From an uncultured Lachnospiraceae bacterium (lineage in GTDB: Bacteria; Bacillota; Clostridia; Lachnospirales; Lachnospiraceae): DNA of 36,457 nt. Location of the stretch: contig CAMWUL010000031.1 of assembly GCA_947177445.1 (NCBI GenBank), positions 1-36,457 on the forward strand, given 5' to 3'. A program made the position numbers and the translations under genes. The notes under the pieces were generated by a model. That model did no database searches. It had not been told where the DNA came from and was given only the letters and a program-made list of their open reading frames with translations. Shown piece after piece: positions 24,401 through 31,400 of this stretch (positions are counted from its first letter, which is position 1; each line of letters opens with the position of its first letter).

Positions 24401-25783
24401 TTACTCAAGTACTTTCCAATACCCGGTCTTTTTAGATCCAACTCTTTCTACATATCCGTTTTCTTTCAGGAATGTAAGATTGTTTTCCACTGCTGTTTCA
24501 CTAATTGCCAATATTTGATGCAATTCGCTTGTGGTAATATTAGGATTATCTCTCATTTCTGTTATGATTTGTTTTCTTCTTACATTTAATCCTTTTTTAT
24601 TCCCAACCTTATCCCCAACTTCTTTCCCAATTTTTTTAATTCGCTGAAGCGGGATTGTCACAACGATTGAATTTTCTCTAAAAGTAAATGCTTCCTTTCC
24701 ATAAGTTTCAATAATCTTAGGCACACCTCGACCTGATTTTTCACTGATATGCAACTGCAAAAAGATTTCTGATAACTTTTCGTTTACTGGAATCGATTCT
24801 CCCAGGAAAAATCCTTCCATAGTCTGTGCCGGTGCCAGCGTTCCTCTTGATAAGATTTCTATTCTGTTCGAGAATACAGAAATCATGGGTTCATTCCCAC
24901 TTATCCAAAGATTATGCAAAATGGCATTTATAATTGCTTCTCTAAATGCTTTGTTATCAAACAGCGGGATTTCCGGACGTTCCACTACACGCTCGCTCTC
25001 ATCTGTCTGAATCAAATTTAATACATCCGCATATCTTAAAACCTCATCTAAAGTATAGAGCAAACAATTATTGCCAAATTCTCTTACAGAGAATAAATTA
25101 GCGCCTTTGGTTTCTCCTTCAAAAATCGATACTCTTAATGGAAAATGTGAATTATCCGAAAGTAACTGTGCCAGAAGGTTGTATTCTCCGTTTTTATTTC
25201 TTAACCCAAGATTTTTCTCAAAGGTCTTTTCATTTAATACGATTCCTTTTGATCCATAATATCCAAACAATTTAGAAAATGTCAGCTCCTGATATTTTGC
25301 CGGCAATGTTTCAACAGTCTCCACTCTTCCGTCCAAAATCTTAAATAGCTGGATTTCCCTTTTTGGATAATCTTTCAAATTTGCTTTGGATGAACCAATA
25401 CGGATATATCGCTTTTCCTTAAAAGCTGTCGGTATTTCTTCTGCAGCAGGAATCACCAAAACGACAACCCTCTTATCCTTTACGGTTGTTTCCTCAAACG
25501 AAAAATTGATACTTGGAGACAGATTTCTCGCCAAAAAATTTTGATAAGGTTCTTTATTATGGTCGCAATACTGATTAAATGTCGTACCTACAACCTCATG
25601 AGTTTCATTATTGACACCCCACACAAAATACGCCTGGGCCTTGTAATGAAATGCCGCAGCATTTGACAATGCTGATATATATTCACCTAATACTTCTGGC
25701 TGAAACCAGTTTTCTTTAAATTCAAACCATTCCTGTTCATCATCATATGCACATAAGTCTAAAACCAATTTTTCGATATTCAT
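24401..25783 (-). CDS. Schlafen/AlbA_2-domain transcriptional regulator, RecG-like ATPase fold and winged helix
   Basis: 460 residues. The N-terminal AlbA_2 domain has EWFEFKENW (18-26), LGEYISALSNAAA (32-44) and VWGVNNETHEVVGT. The middle has the HATPase_c_4-type region seen in proteins annotated as RecG-like regulators (REAIINAILHNLWISGNEP, SEKSGRGVPKI). A Val-Gly-(Asp/Asn)-Lys repeat, IGKEVGDKVGNKKG, links to a C-terminal winged helix ending YVERVGSKKTGYWKVLE. Such proteins are DNA-binding regulators common on mobile DNA, and some accompany defence loci. The ATG has AAGGA 9 nt upstream. The gene is clearly AT-richer than its neighbours and lies alone between 24-bp direct repeats. It is probably autoregulated through the inverted repeat at 25798-25854. 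Domain calls are confident, targets unknown. Confidence 0.85.
   Translation of the reverse strand: MNIEKLVLDLCAYDDEQEWFEFKENWFQPEVLGEYISALSNAAAFHYKAQAYFVWGVNNETHEVVGTTFNQYCDHNKEPYQNFLARNLSPSINFSFEETTVKDKRVVVLVIPAAEEIPTAFKEKRYIRIGSSKANLKDYPKREIQLFKILDGRVETVETLPAKYQELTFSKLFGYYGSKGIVLNEKTFEKNLGLRNKNGEYNLLAQLLSDNSHFPLRVSIFEGETKGANLFSVREFGNNCLLYTLDEVLRYADVLNLIQTDESERVVERPEIPLFDNKAFREAIINAILHNLWISGNEPMISVFSNRIEILSRGTLAPAQTMEGFFLGESIPVNEKLSEIFLQLHISEKSGRGVPKIIETYGKEAFTFRENSIVVTIPLQRIKKIGKEVGDKVGNKKGLNVRRKQIITEMRDNPNITTSELHQILAISETAVENNLTFLKENGYVERVGSKKTGYWKVLE
24600..24630 (-). repeat. 12-bp-period coding repeat (VGDK/VGNK) resembling the gene's own operator
   Basis: Within the Schlafen-like gene, TTCCCAAC (24600-24607), TCCCCAAC (24612-24619) and TTCCCAA (24624-24630) recur every 12 bp. 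On the coding strand they spell the VGDK/VGNK linker. The same TTCCCAAC word appears four times, in two orientations, in the operator at 25798-25854. Confidence 0.7.
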
Positions 25784-25797
25784 AAATTATTATCCTT

Positions 25798-25854
25798 TTC
25801 CCAACTTTTATTCCCAACATTAATATTATAATACATTGGGAATAAAGTTGGGAA
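25798..25854 (-). promoter_or_regulatory. Promoter and large inverted-repeat operator of the Schlafen-like gene
   Basis: The left arm (25798-25817) and right arm (25836-25854) are reverse complements apart from one extra T. Each arm holds two TTCCCAA words (or the complement TTGGGAA). The 18-bp centre contains a minus-strand TATAAT (25825-25830), with TTCCCA as a -35 18 bp upstream, inside the right arm. The left arm runs into the ribosome site. A bound repressor would block both promoter and translation start region. Confidence 0.8.
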
Positions 25855-25883
25855 TATTTTGTGCATTTATGAAAAAAGTATTC

Positions 25884-25997
25884 TTAGAACCTGACTTTTT
25901 TCTGTAGTTTCATGTCGCCGTTCCCCTGGATGCAGTTCATCTCCTTATTGGCCACAACTTTCGGCAAAAATTTCAGAGGAGGGGCAGCGGCTTGCAT
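25884..25997 (-). other. Possible 37-codon ORF or gene remnant across the right direct repeat
   Basis: The minus strand is open from ATG 25997 to TAA 25884, reading MQAAAPPLKFLPKVVANK then EMNCIQGNGDMKLQKKVRF. GAGG lies 9 nt upstream. The PPLKFLPK part is encoded by the 24-bp repeat. The segment after it has ordinary high-GC codons although it lies inside the AT-rich unit, so it may be the tail of a gene broken by the insertion. It overlaps the terminator hairpin, so it may not be translated. Confidence 0.3.
25959..25982. repeat. Right copy of the perfect 24-bp direct repeat
   Basis: Identical to 24358-24381. Its last seven bases form part of one arm of the htpG terminator hairpin, so this copy is joined to the native htpG side while the left copy is joined to the spoVB terminator side. 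That is what an insertion between two convergent terminators would leave. Confidence 0.9.
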
Positions 25998-26015
25998 GCG
26001 TCACTGCCTCTCCTC
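25966..26015 (-). terminator. Terminator downstream of htpG
   Basis: On the minus strand, GAGGAGAGGCAG (26004-26015) pairs with CTGCCCCTCCTC (25976-25987): 12 pairs with one G-T, and a 16-nt loop containing GCATGC. TTTTT follows after four bases (25966-25970). It lies about 75 bp after the htpG stop. Confidence 0.65.
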
Positions 26016-26090
26016 CGATTTTGCTGGACCATCTATTTCCCGACAGCCACTTTTTCGTCCACGAACAGACTCTCCATAAACAGTCTCACG

Positions 26091-28361
26091 TTATTTTGCC
26101 AGCAGCATCATAATATCGTTGCTCCTTGCAATAAACCGGGTCATGGCCTCCGGCGCAAGAGGCGCCTGCTGAAGCTTTGCCAGATCATAGAGCTGCTCAC
26201 AGATCATCTCTACATTTTCACCCTCCTGGTGCTCATTCACATACTGCACCAGCGGATGACTGGCATTCAGAATCAGTGTCTCACCTTCTCCGCCAAAGCC
26301 GCCCATATCCATACCGGGCATGGAGTACATCTTCATCATATCCTGCATCCGCCTGCTCTCCTCAGAGAGAGTGATCATGGAGGATACCTTCTTGTTCTTC
26401 AGCTTCTCCACCTTCACGGTGAGCTTATCATTTTTCAGCGCCTTCTTCAGCACCTTGCCCAGACTTTCCGCCAGCTGATCCAGCTCCTCCTGAGCCTTCT
26501 TGGAGGTCTTTGATTTCATTGCGTCTGTCACATCCGCATCGATGCGAAGAAACTTAATGCCTTCGTTCTTGGATTCCAGCTGAGAAATAAAGGGCTGATC
26601 AATGTTATGGGTCAGTATCACCGCGTCCATCTTTGCCGCCTTGAACATATTGATATACTGGCTCTGCTGCTGTTCGTCGGTGACATAATAGATCGTCTTT
26701 TCCTTCTTCTCCCCGGTGTCGTCCTCTTCCTGCTCCGAGGCCTCCTCCCCGTTTTCGGAAACCACCTCGGCCTCCACCTGATTGCCGTTCTCATCCACGG
26801 CGCTTCCGCCTTCTGTCCCTTCCTGAGCGTCATCCTCATCCCCGGCATTCTGTGCCTTATCGTCTGTGTCCTCGTCCTGGGGCTTGATCTCCAGGCACTC
26901 CGGCAGGGTCAGATATTTGCCCTCCAGATTCTTGAACAGAATATAGTCATTCATTTTCTCACAGAACTTGTCATCCTTCAGGCAGCCGAACTTGATAAAG
27001 GGACTGATATCATCCCAGTACTTATCGTACTCTTCCTTCTCCGTCTTGCACATGCCCGAAAGCTTGTCCGCAACCTTTTTGGAAATGTATTCCGATATCT
27101 TTTTCACAAAGCCGTCGTTCTGCAGAGCGCTTCTGGACACGTTCAGGGGCAGATCAGGACAATCGATAACACCCTTGAGCAAAAGCAGGAACTCCGGGAT
27201 CACTTCCTTAATATTGTCGGCGATAAATACCTGATTGTTATACAGCTTGATCACGCCCTCTATGGATTCGTACTCCATGTTGATCTTAGGGAAGTACAGA
27301 ATGCCCTTCAGATTAAAGGGATAATCCATATTCAGGTGAATCCAGAACAAAGGCTCCTTATAGTCGTGGAATACCTTGCGGTAAAATTCCAGATACTCCT
27401 CCCTAGTACAGTCGTTGGGGTGTTTGGTCCACAACGGCGCGGTCTCATTCAAAAGCTCCGGGCGCTTGCGGATCTTAAGTTTTACAGGCTCGCTTTCTTC
27501 CTCTTCGCCGGCCTCGGATTCATCTTCGGCTTCCTTCCCGTCTTCTTCAGCCTCCGCCCCTGCTTCGGCGCCCTCCTTCATTTCCTCTCCGGCATCGTCC
27601 CCAGAAGTCTTCTCAGTCTTATCCTCTGCATCCTTTTTGGCTTCTTCCTTCTTCTCCGGCTGGATCACCTCCAGCACCACATCGTCTTCCTGCTTCTCGT
27701 CCTCCCTGATGATCTGTGTCTCCTGGGTATCCGCCTTGGACAGATAAATCTCGGTAGGCATAAACGAACAATATTTTTTGATCACTTCCCGGGCCTTGTA
27801 CTCATTGCAGAACTCCAGGCAGTCCTCATTCAGGAACAGAGTGATGGTAGTGCCTACCTCTGCCTTATCTCCCTCATCCATGGAAAATTCCGTGCCGCCG
27901 TCGCACTCCCAGTGAACGGCCTTCGCCCCCGCCTTATAGGACAGGGTATCGATATGCACCTCGTCCGCCACCATAAAGGCAGAGTAAAAGCCCAGTCCGA
28001 AATGCCCTATAATCTGATCCGCATTGCTCTTATCCTTGTATTTCTCAATAAAATCCGTGGCGCCGGAAAAGGCGATCTGGTTAATGTACTCCTCCACCTC
28101 GTCTGCCGTCATTCCCAGGCCGTTGTCCGTAAAGCTGAGCGTCTTCTTCTCCGGATTTACCACGACGCTCACCCGGGCCTTATAGCCCTCAGGAAGGGTA
28201 TACTCTCCCATCATGTCAAGCTTTTTCAGCTTTGTAACTGCGTCACAGCCATTGGAGATCATCTCTCTGTAAAAAATATCATGGTCGGAATACAGCCATT
28301 TTTTGATGATCGGAAAAATGTTTTCGCTGTTGATGGATAAACTGCCGCTCTTTACTGCCAT
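26091..28361 (-). CDS. htpG: Hsp90 chaperone HtpG with two acidic insertions
   Basis: 756 residues, an ATP-dependent Hsp90 chaperone of the cytoplasm. The GHKL ATP site is clear: REMISNGCDA (32-41; the Asn is N37), DNGLGM (79-84) and GHFGLGFYSAF (119-129). The middle-domain catalytic Arg lies in NVSRSALQND near 410. Bacterial HtpG is usually about 620-640 residues. The excess is two acidic, low-complexity insertions, about 235-295 between the N and middle domains and about 493-555 within the middle domain. Start 28361 follows AAGGG by 10 nt; in-frame ATGs further up (to 28400) lack a ribosome site. A CIRCE element and promoter precede it, so HrcA control is predicted. The PpiC-type lipoprotein gene lies upstream on the same strand but appears to be a separate unit. 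Confidence 0.97.
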   Translation of the reverse strand: MAVKSGSLSINSENIFPIIKKWLYSDHDIFYREMISNGCDAVTKLKKLDMMGEYTLPEGYKARVSVVVNPEKKTLSFTDNGLGMTADEVEEYINQIAFSGATDFIEKYKDKSNADQIIGHFGLGFYSAFMVADEVHIDTLSYKAGAKAVHWECDGGTEFSMDEGDKAEVGTTITLFLNEDCLEFCNEYKAREVIKKYCSFMPTEIYLSKADTQETQIIREDEKQEDDVVLEVIQPEKKEEAKKDAEDKTEKTSGDDAGEEMKEGAEAGAEAEEDGKEAEDESEAGEEEESEPVKLKIRKRPELLNETAPLWTKHPNDCTREEYLEFYRKVFHDYKEPLFWIHLNMDYPFNLKGILYFPKINMEYESIEGVIKLYNNQVFIADNIKEVIPEFLLLLKGVIDCPDLPLNVSRSALQNDGFVKKISEYISKKVADKLSGMCKTEKEEYDKYWDDISPFIKFGCLKDDKFCEKMNDYILFKNLEGKYLTLPECLEIKPQDEDTDDKAQNAGDEDDAQEGTEGGSAVDENGNQVEAEVVSENGEEASEQEEDDTGEKKEKTIYYVTDEQQQSQYINMFKAAKMDAVILTHNIDQPFISQLESKNEGIKFLRIDADVTDAMKSKTSKKAQEELDQLAESLGKVLKKALKNDKLTVKVEKLKNKKVSSMITLSEESRRMQDMMKMYSMPGMDMGGFGGEGETLILNASHPLVQYVNEHQEGENVEMICEQLYDLAKLQQAPLAPEAMTRFIARSNDIMMLLAK

Positions 28362-28450
28362 TTTACAACATCCCTTTCTTATTATCATATAGTCTGTCAT
28401 TTCCGGACGGAAATTTGTACGAAAAATCCGTCTGTGTTTTACTAAATAGT

Positions 28451-28479
28451 AGTTTAAAACCGGCCAGAAAAAAAGTCAA
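28451..28479 (-). promoter_or_regulatory. htpG promoter
   Basis: On the minus strand, TTGACT (28474-28479) and TAAACT (28451-28456) are 17 bp apart. Transcription would start about 80 nt before the htpG ATG. The -35 lies 7 bp downstream of the CIRCE element. Confidence 0.65.
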
Positions 28480-28486
28480 GACAAAA

Positions 28487-28513
28487 TTAGCACTCATTTC
28501 GCATGAGTGCTAA
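28487..28513 (-). promoter_or_regulatory. CIRCE element (HrcA operator)
   Basis: TTAGCACTC, nine bases, GAGTGCTAA: a perfect match to the CIRCE inverted repeat that binds the heat-shock repressor HrcA. It sits immediately upstream of the htpG promoter and past the end of the foldase gene, so htpG is the only sensible target. Confidence 0.95.
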
Positions 28514-28566
28514 TAATCTCCTGAAAACCCTGTAAAATCGGGCATTTCTTCAATTCTAAAATTTTT

Positions 28567-29637
28567 CTAAAACGAGTCCGTCTCCATATATTTCCGATAC
28601 ACATCCATAAAATCCGCCGTGTGGGTCTCCACATCGTGAATCAGCCCGATCTTCTTCCAAAGCTCCGTATTCAAAAGCTGGGCCTGCTTTTCTATAAAGG
28701 CATCATATTCCTGTCCGAACACCTCCCGCCGGCGCTCCTCCACGATCTCCAGCTTATTTAAGTCTGTCTGTTCCCTGTCAAAGGTAGTGATACATTTAAT
28801 GATATGATAGCCTTCCTCGTTCTCAATGACCTGACTGACTTCATTGGTCTCCAGTCCAAAGGCAGCTTCTTCAAAAACAGCCTCCATCTCTCCTTTGCCA
28901 AAGGAATAGGTGATCACGCTGTCGTCGCTGTATCTGGAGGCCAGATCCACAAAATCCGCCTCATCCTCCACGGCCTGCCTGCGGATCTCGCAGGCTCTCT
29001 CATAAACCTCACGCCGCAGATCCTCGTTGTACGGCACCCTGCTCCCTTTTCCGTCCACTGTCCAGGTCTGCAGCAAAATATGCTGTATGGTGATGGTTCT
29101 CGCCTCGTCGTCACTGATCTCCGGATTAACGTCCCGGATAATATAGCGGTAAACCTTATCCGCCAAAGCATACTCCGAATACATGCTCTCGATCACGGTC
29201 TCATCCACACCCAGAAGCTGCCGCTCCACATCGCTCAGAGAATGAAAATATTCCGCAGCCGCCTGGCTGACCCTTGTCTTTTCCTCTTCCTCCAGAGACA
29301 GGCCCTTACTTTCTGCCAGCAGACACATTGCCTTGATCTGCGACACTCTGGCCAAAACCATATCCTTTACGTTCTCCTCCAGAGTCACACCATCCCGGGC
29401 AATCTCCCACACCTGAGAGCCATATACGCTCTCGTAGCGGTTTTGGGCATTCACCAGATACACCAGAATCTCCGCCCGGGAACAGCTCGCACTGCCGATC
29501 CGAAAGACCTCATCCTGACCAAAGCCGGTGGTAAAGATCACCCTGGTCCGGCTTACATCCACACTGCAGCCCGTTGCCAGAGCCGTCCACAGCACAAGAC
29601 AGGCAAGCAGCACAGCCCTTTTCCCGAACAACCTCAT
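28567..29637 (-). CDS. Lipoprotein PpiC-type peptidylprolyl isomerase (PrsA/SurA-like foldase)
   Basis: 356 residues. The N-terminus MRLFGKRAVLLACLVLWTAL leads into ATGC, a lipobox with C24, so the mature protein is probably lipid-anchored on the outer face of the membrane. A SurA-like helical region precedes a parvulin (PpiC) domain near 190-310, with ITIQHILLQTW, DFVDLASRYSDDS and VIENEEGYHIIK. A C-terminal helix completes the PrsA layout. It would help fold secreted or wall proteins. Start 29637 has AAGGAG 7 nt upstream; the frame is open to 29703, but that extension has no ribosome site. It begins about 41 bp after ilvE and is probably co-transcribed with it. Foldase family confident; clients unknown. 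Confidence 0.88.
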   Translation of the reverse strand: MRLFGKRAVLLACLVLWTALATGCSVDVSRTRVIFTTGFGQDEVFRIGSASCSRAEILVYLVNAQNRYESVYGSQVWEIARDGVTLEENVKDMVLARVSQIKAMCLLAESKGLSLEEEEKTRVSQAAAEYFHSLSDVERQLLGVDETVIESMYSEYALADKVYRYIIRDVNPEISDDEARTITIQHILLQTWTVDGKGSRVPYNEDLRREVYERACEIRRQAVEDEADFVDLASRYSDDSVITYSFGKGEMEAVFEEAAFGLETNEVSQVIENEEGYHIIKCITTFDREQTDLNKLEIVEERRREVFGQEYDAFIEKQAQLLNTELWKKIGLIHDVETHTADFMDVYRKYMETDSF

Positions 29638-29678
29638 TCCTATACTCCTTGTCCGCCAGGGGCGGGCATTCCAACCCT

Positions 29679-30707
29679 TCACCCTTTGATCACATGAATC
29701 CACCCTTCGGGCGCCTGGATTCTGCCCATCTGGATGCCGGTGAGCGTGTCATACATCTTCTTAGTGACAGGTCCCATCTCATCCATTCCGCTGGGAAGGC
29801 AGATTTCCCTGCCATGATCCACGATCCTGCCCACAGGAGAAATCACTGCTGCCGTTCCGCACAGTCCGCACTCTGCAAACTCCGGAAGCTCGTCTACAAA
29901 TACCTCTCTCTCCTCCGCTTCAAGCCCCAGGTATTCCCTGGCCACATGCACCAGGGATCTGCGGGTGATGGAGGGCAGAATGCTGTCGGATTTGGGCGTT
30001 ACCACCTTGTTGTCCCTGGTCACAAACAGAAAGTTGGCTCCCCCTGTCTCTTCCACCCTGGTCCGGGTACCGGGATCCAAATACATGTTTTCATCATAGC
30101 CGTTTTTATGGGCCGTCACAATGGCATGAAGACTCATGGCATAATTCAGCCCCGCTTTGATATTGCCCGTTCCGTGAGGGGCCGCACGGTCAAAATCACT
30201 GACACAGATGGTCAGGGGCTTGGCTCCGCCCTTGAAATACGGTCCCACCGGAGTGCAGAACAGACGAAACTGGTATTCGTCCGCCGGCTTCACGCCGATA
30301 ACCGGGTTGCTGCCGAACATATAAGGCCGCAGATATAATGTGGCTCCGCTGCCATAGGGAGGCACGAAGGCTTCGTTGGCCGCCACTGTCCTGGTGACTG
30401 CATCCAGGAAACGCTCCTTGGGAAAAGAGGGCATCTCCAATCTCCTGGCGGAGGCCTCCATCCGCTCGGCATTCAGATCCGGACGGAAGGTGACGATTTT
30501 CCCATCGTCGGTGGTGTATGCCTTTAGTCCCTCAAATATAGTCTGGGCATACTGCAGAACGCCTGCGCACTCGTTCAGCACAATATTTGCATCCTCCGTG
30601 AGCACGCCCCCGTCCCACGCACCGTCTTTATAGCAGGACACATACCTTTTATCCGTCTGAATGTATCCAAAGCCCAAATTGCTCCAATCGATATTTTTCT
30701 TTTCCAT
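29679..30707 (-). CDS. ilvE: Branched-chain amino acid aminotransferase
   Basis: 342 residues, a fold-type IV PLP enzyme that makes or degrades Leu, Ile and Val by transamination with glutamate. The PLP lysine is K184 in GTGNIKAGLNYA. Other conserved parts are QTIFEGLKAY (55-64), LYLRPYMFGS (124-133) and RVEETGGANFLFV, with CGTAAVISPVG near 300 for the phosphate. This is the long type II form typical of Firmicutes. Start MEKKNIDW at 30707 has GAGGG upstream; an ATG 12 bp earlier has a poorer site. It has its own promoter overlapping the end of folA and is followed by the foldase gene. I saw no T-box or other leader control. Confidence 0.95.
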   Translation of the reverse strand: MEKKNIDWSNLGFGYIQTDKRYVSCYKDGAWDGGVLTEDANIVLNECAGVLQYAQTIFEGLKAYTTDDGKIVTFRPDLNAERMEASARRLEMPSFPKERFLDAVTRTVAANEAFVPPYGSGATLYLRPYMFGSNPVIGVKPADEYQFRLFCTPVGPYFKGGAKPLTICVSDFDRAAPHGTGNIKAGLNYAMSLHAIVTAHKNGYDENMYLDPGTRTRVEETGGANFLFVTRDNKVVTPKSDSILPSITRRSLVHVAREYLGLEAEEREVFVDELPEFAECGLCGTAAVISPVGRIVDHGREICLPSGMDEMGPVTKKMYDTLTGIQMGRIQAPEGWIHVIKG

Positions 30708-30775
30708 AATCTCCCTCATTTCCGCGCTGTTTCAGGCAAAGGCTCCGCCGAAACGCCTCCTGTTGATTGGTAAAC

Positions 30776-30804
30776 ATTATTATACTTTTGCGGCCAAAAG
30801 TCAA
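30776..30804 (-). promoter_or_regulatory. ilvE promoter with palindromic spacer
   Basis: On the minus strand, TTGACT (30799-30804) and AATAAT (30776-30781) are 17 bp apart; TATAAT (30779-30784) overlaps the latter. The spacer is filled by a perfect hyphenated palindrome CTTTTG-N4-CAAAAG (30785-30800), a possible repressor site. The -35 overlaps the folA stop codon. Confidence 0.55.
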
Positions 30805-31295
30805 TATGCCTTCCTCTCATATTTTAAAAATGTATAGGCAATATCAAAATAAGTCATCTCATCGCTGTCCGCCGTAATTTCCCATTCCGGGTCACTGTCC
30901 AGATCAGGAAAAAATGCATCAGCCTCGTAGGAATGATCGATTTTGGTTATATGGGCCGTCCGGCAATAGGGAAGCAGCTGGCGGTAAACACTCTCCCCGC
31001 CGATCACATACACGTCCTCCGCATTGTACTTTTTCAGCTCCTCCAAAAGCTCCTCCACCGAATGAACCACCAGCGCGTCCTTCACCTTATAATTCCTGTC
31101 CCGGGACAGAATAATATTGGTTCGGTTTTTCAGGGGAAGTCCCTGGGGAAAGGTCTGCAGAGTCTTCCTGCCCAGCACCACCACCTTGCCCGTAGTCTCC
31201 TCCCGAAAATGCTTATGGTCATTGGGAATACTCACCAAAAGCCTCTCATTGTTTCCAATAGCCCAGTTTCTGTCCACTGCTGCGATCAAATTCAT
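30801..31295 (-). CDS. folA: Dihydrofolate reductase
   Basis: 164 residues, reduces dihydrofolate to tetrahydrofolate with NADPH. It shows MNLIAAVDRNWAIGNN (substrate loop), IPNDHKHFREET with the active-site Asp replacing or equivalent to D27, GKVVVLGRKTLQTFP for NADPH and VYVIGGESVYRQLL near 100. The length is normal. Start 31295 has GAGG 10 nt upstream; the frame runs to 31340 without a better start. It lies 105 bp after thyA; the pair is logical because ThyA consumes methylene-tetrahydrofolate and yields dihydrofolate, which FolA recycles. The gap holds a hairpin CCTGCG/CGCAGG without a clear T-tract, so read-through is likely. Confidence 0.96.
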   Translation of the reverse strand: MNLIAAVDRNWAIGNNERLLVSIPNDHKHFREETTGKVVVLGRKTLQTFPQGLPLKNRTNIILSRDRNYKVKDALVVHSVEELLEELKKYNAEDVYVIGGESVYRQLLPYCRTAHITKIDHSYEADAFFPDLDSDPEWEITADSDEMTYFDIAYTFLKYERKAY

Positions 31296-31400
31296 ATAAA
31301 AGCTTCCTCTTCCTTCCTGCTTTTTCACGTCCCGGCTCATGTCCCGGCATATTTTTTCCGCCTGCGAAGCAAAAATTTACGCAGGAGCGGCCTTTCCGCC

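Larger units (their letters stand above)
25784..26090. other. Intergenic region between the Schlafen-like gene and htpG
   Basis: From left to right it holds the inverted-repeat promoter/operator (25798-25854), an AT-rich stretch to about 25880, and a short coding-like fragment on the minus strand (25884-25997). Then come the right 24-bp direct repeat (25959-25982), the htpG terminator hairpin (to 26015) and 75 bp of htpG 3' flank with no recognised feature. No longer gene fits. Confidence 0.7.

Noticed and set aside
26607..28340. 577-codon open frame on the strand opposite htpG
   Set aside because: It is antisense to a certain gene and arises from biased codon use in the acidic insertions; the product resembles no family and has no ribosome site.
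30708..30800. T-box or attenuator in the ilvE leader
   Set aside because: The leader is only about 60 nt, lacks the T-box sequence and has no terminator/antiterminator pair.
31316..31350. 12-bp tandem GCCGGGAC repeat upstream of folA
   Set aside because: Only two short copies in an ordinary leader; no position relative to a promoter suggests function.
31296..31400. Terminator between thyA and folA
   Set aside because: The hairpin CCTGCG/CGCAGG has a 13-nt loop and is followed by A's on the coding strand, not T's.
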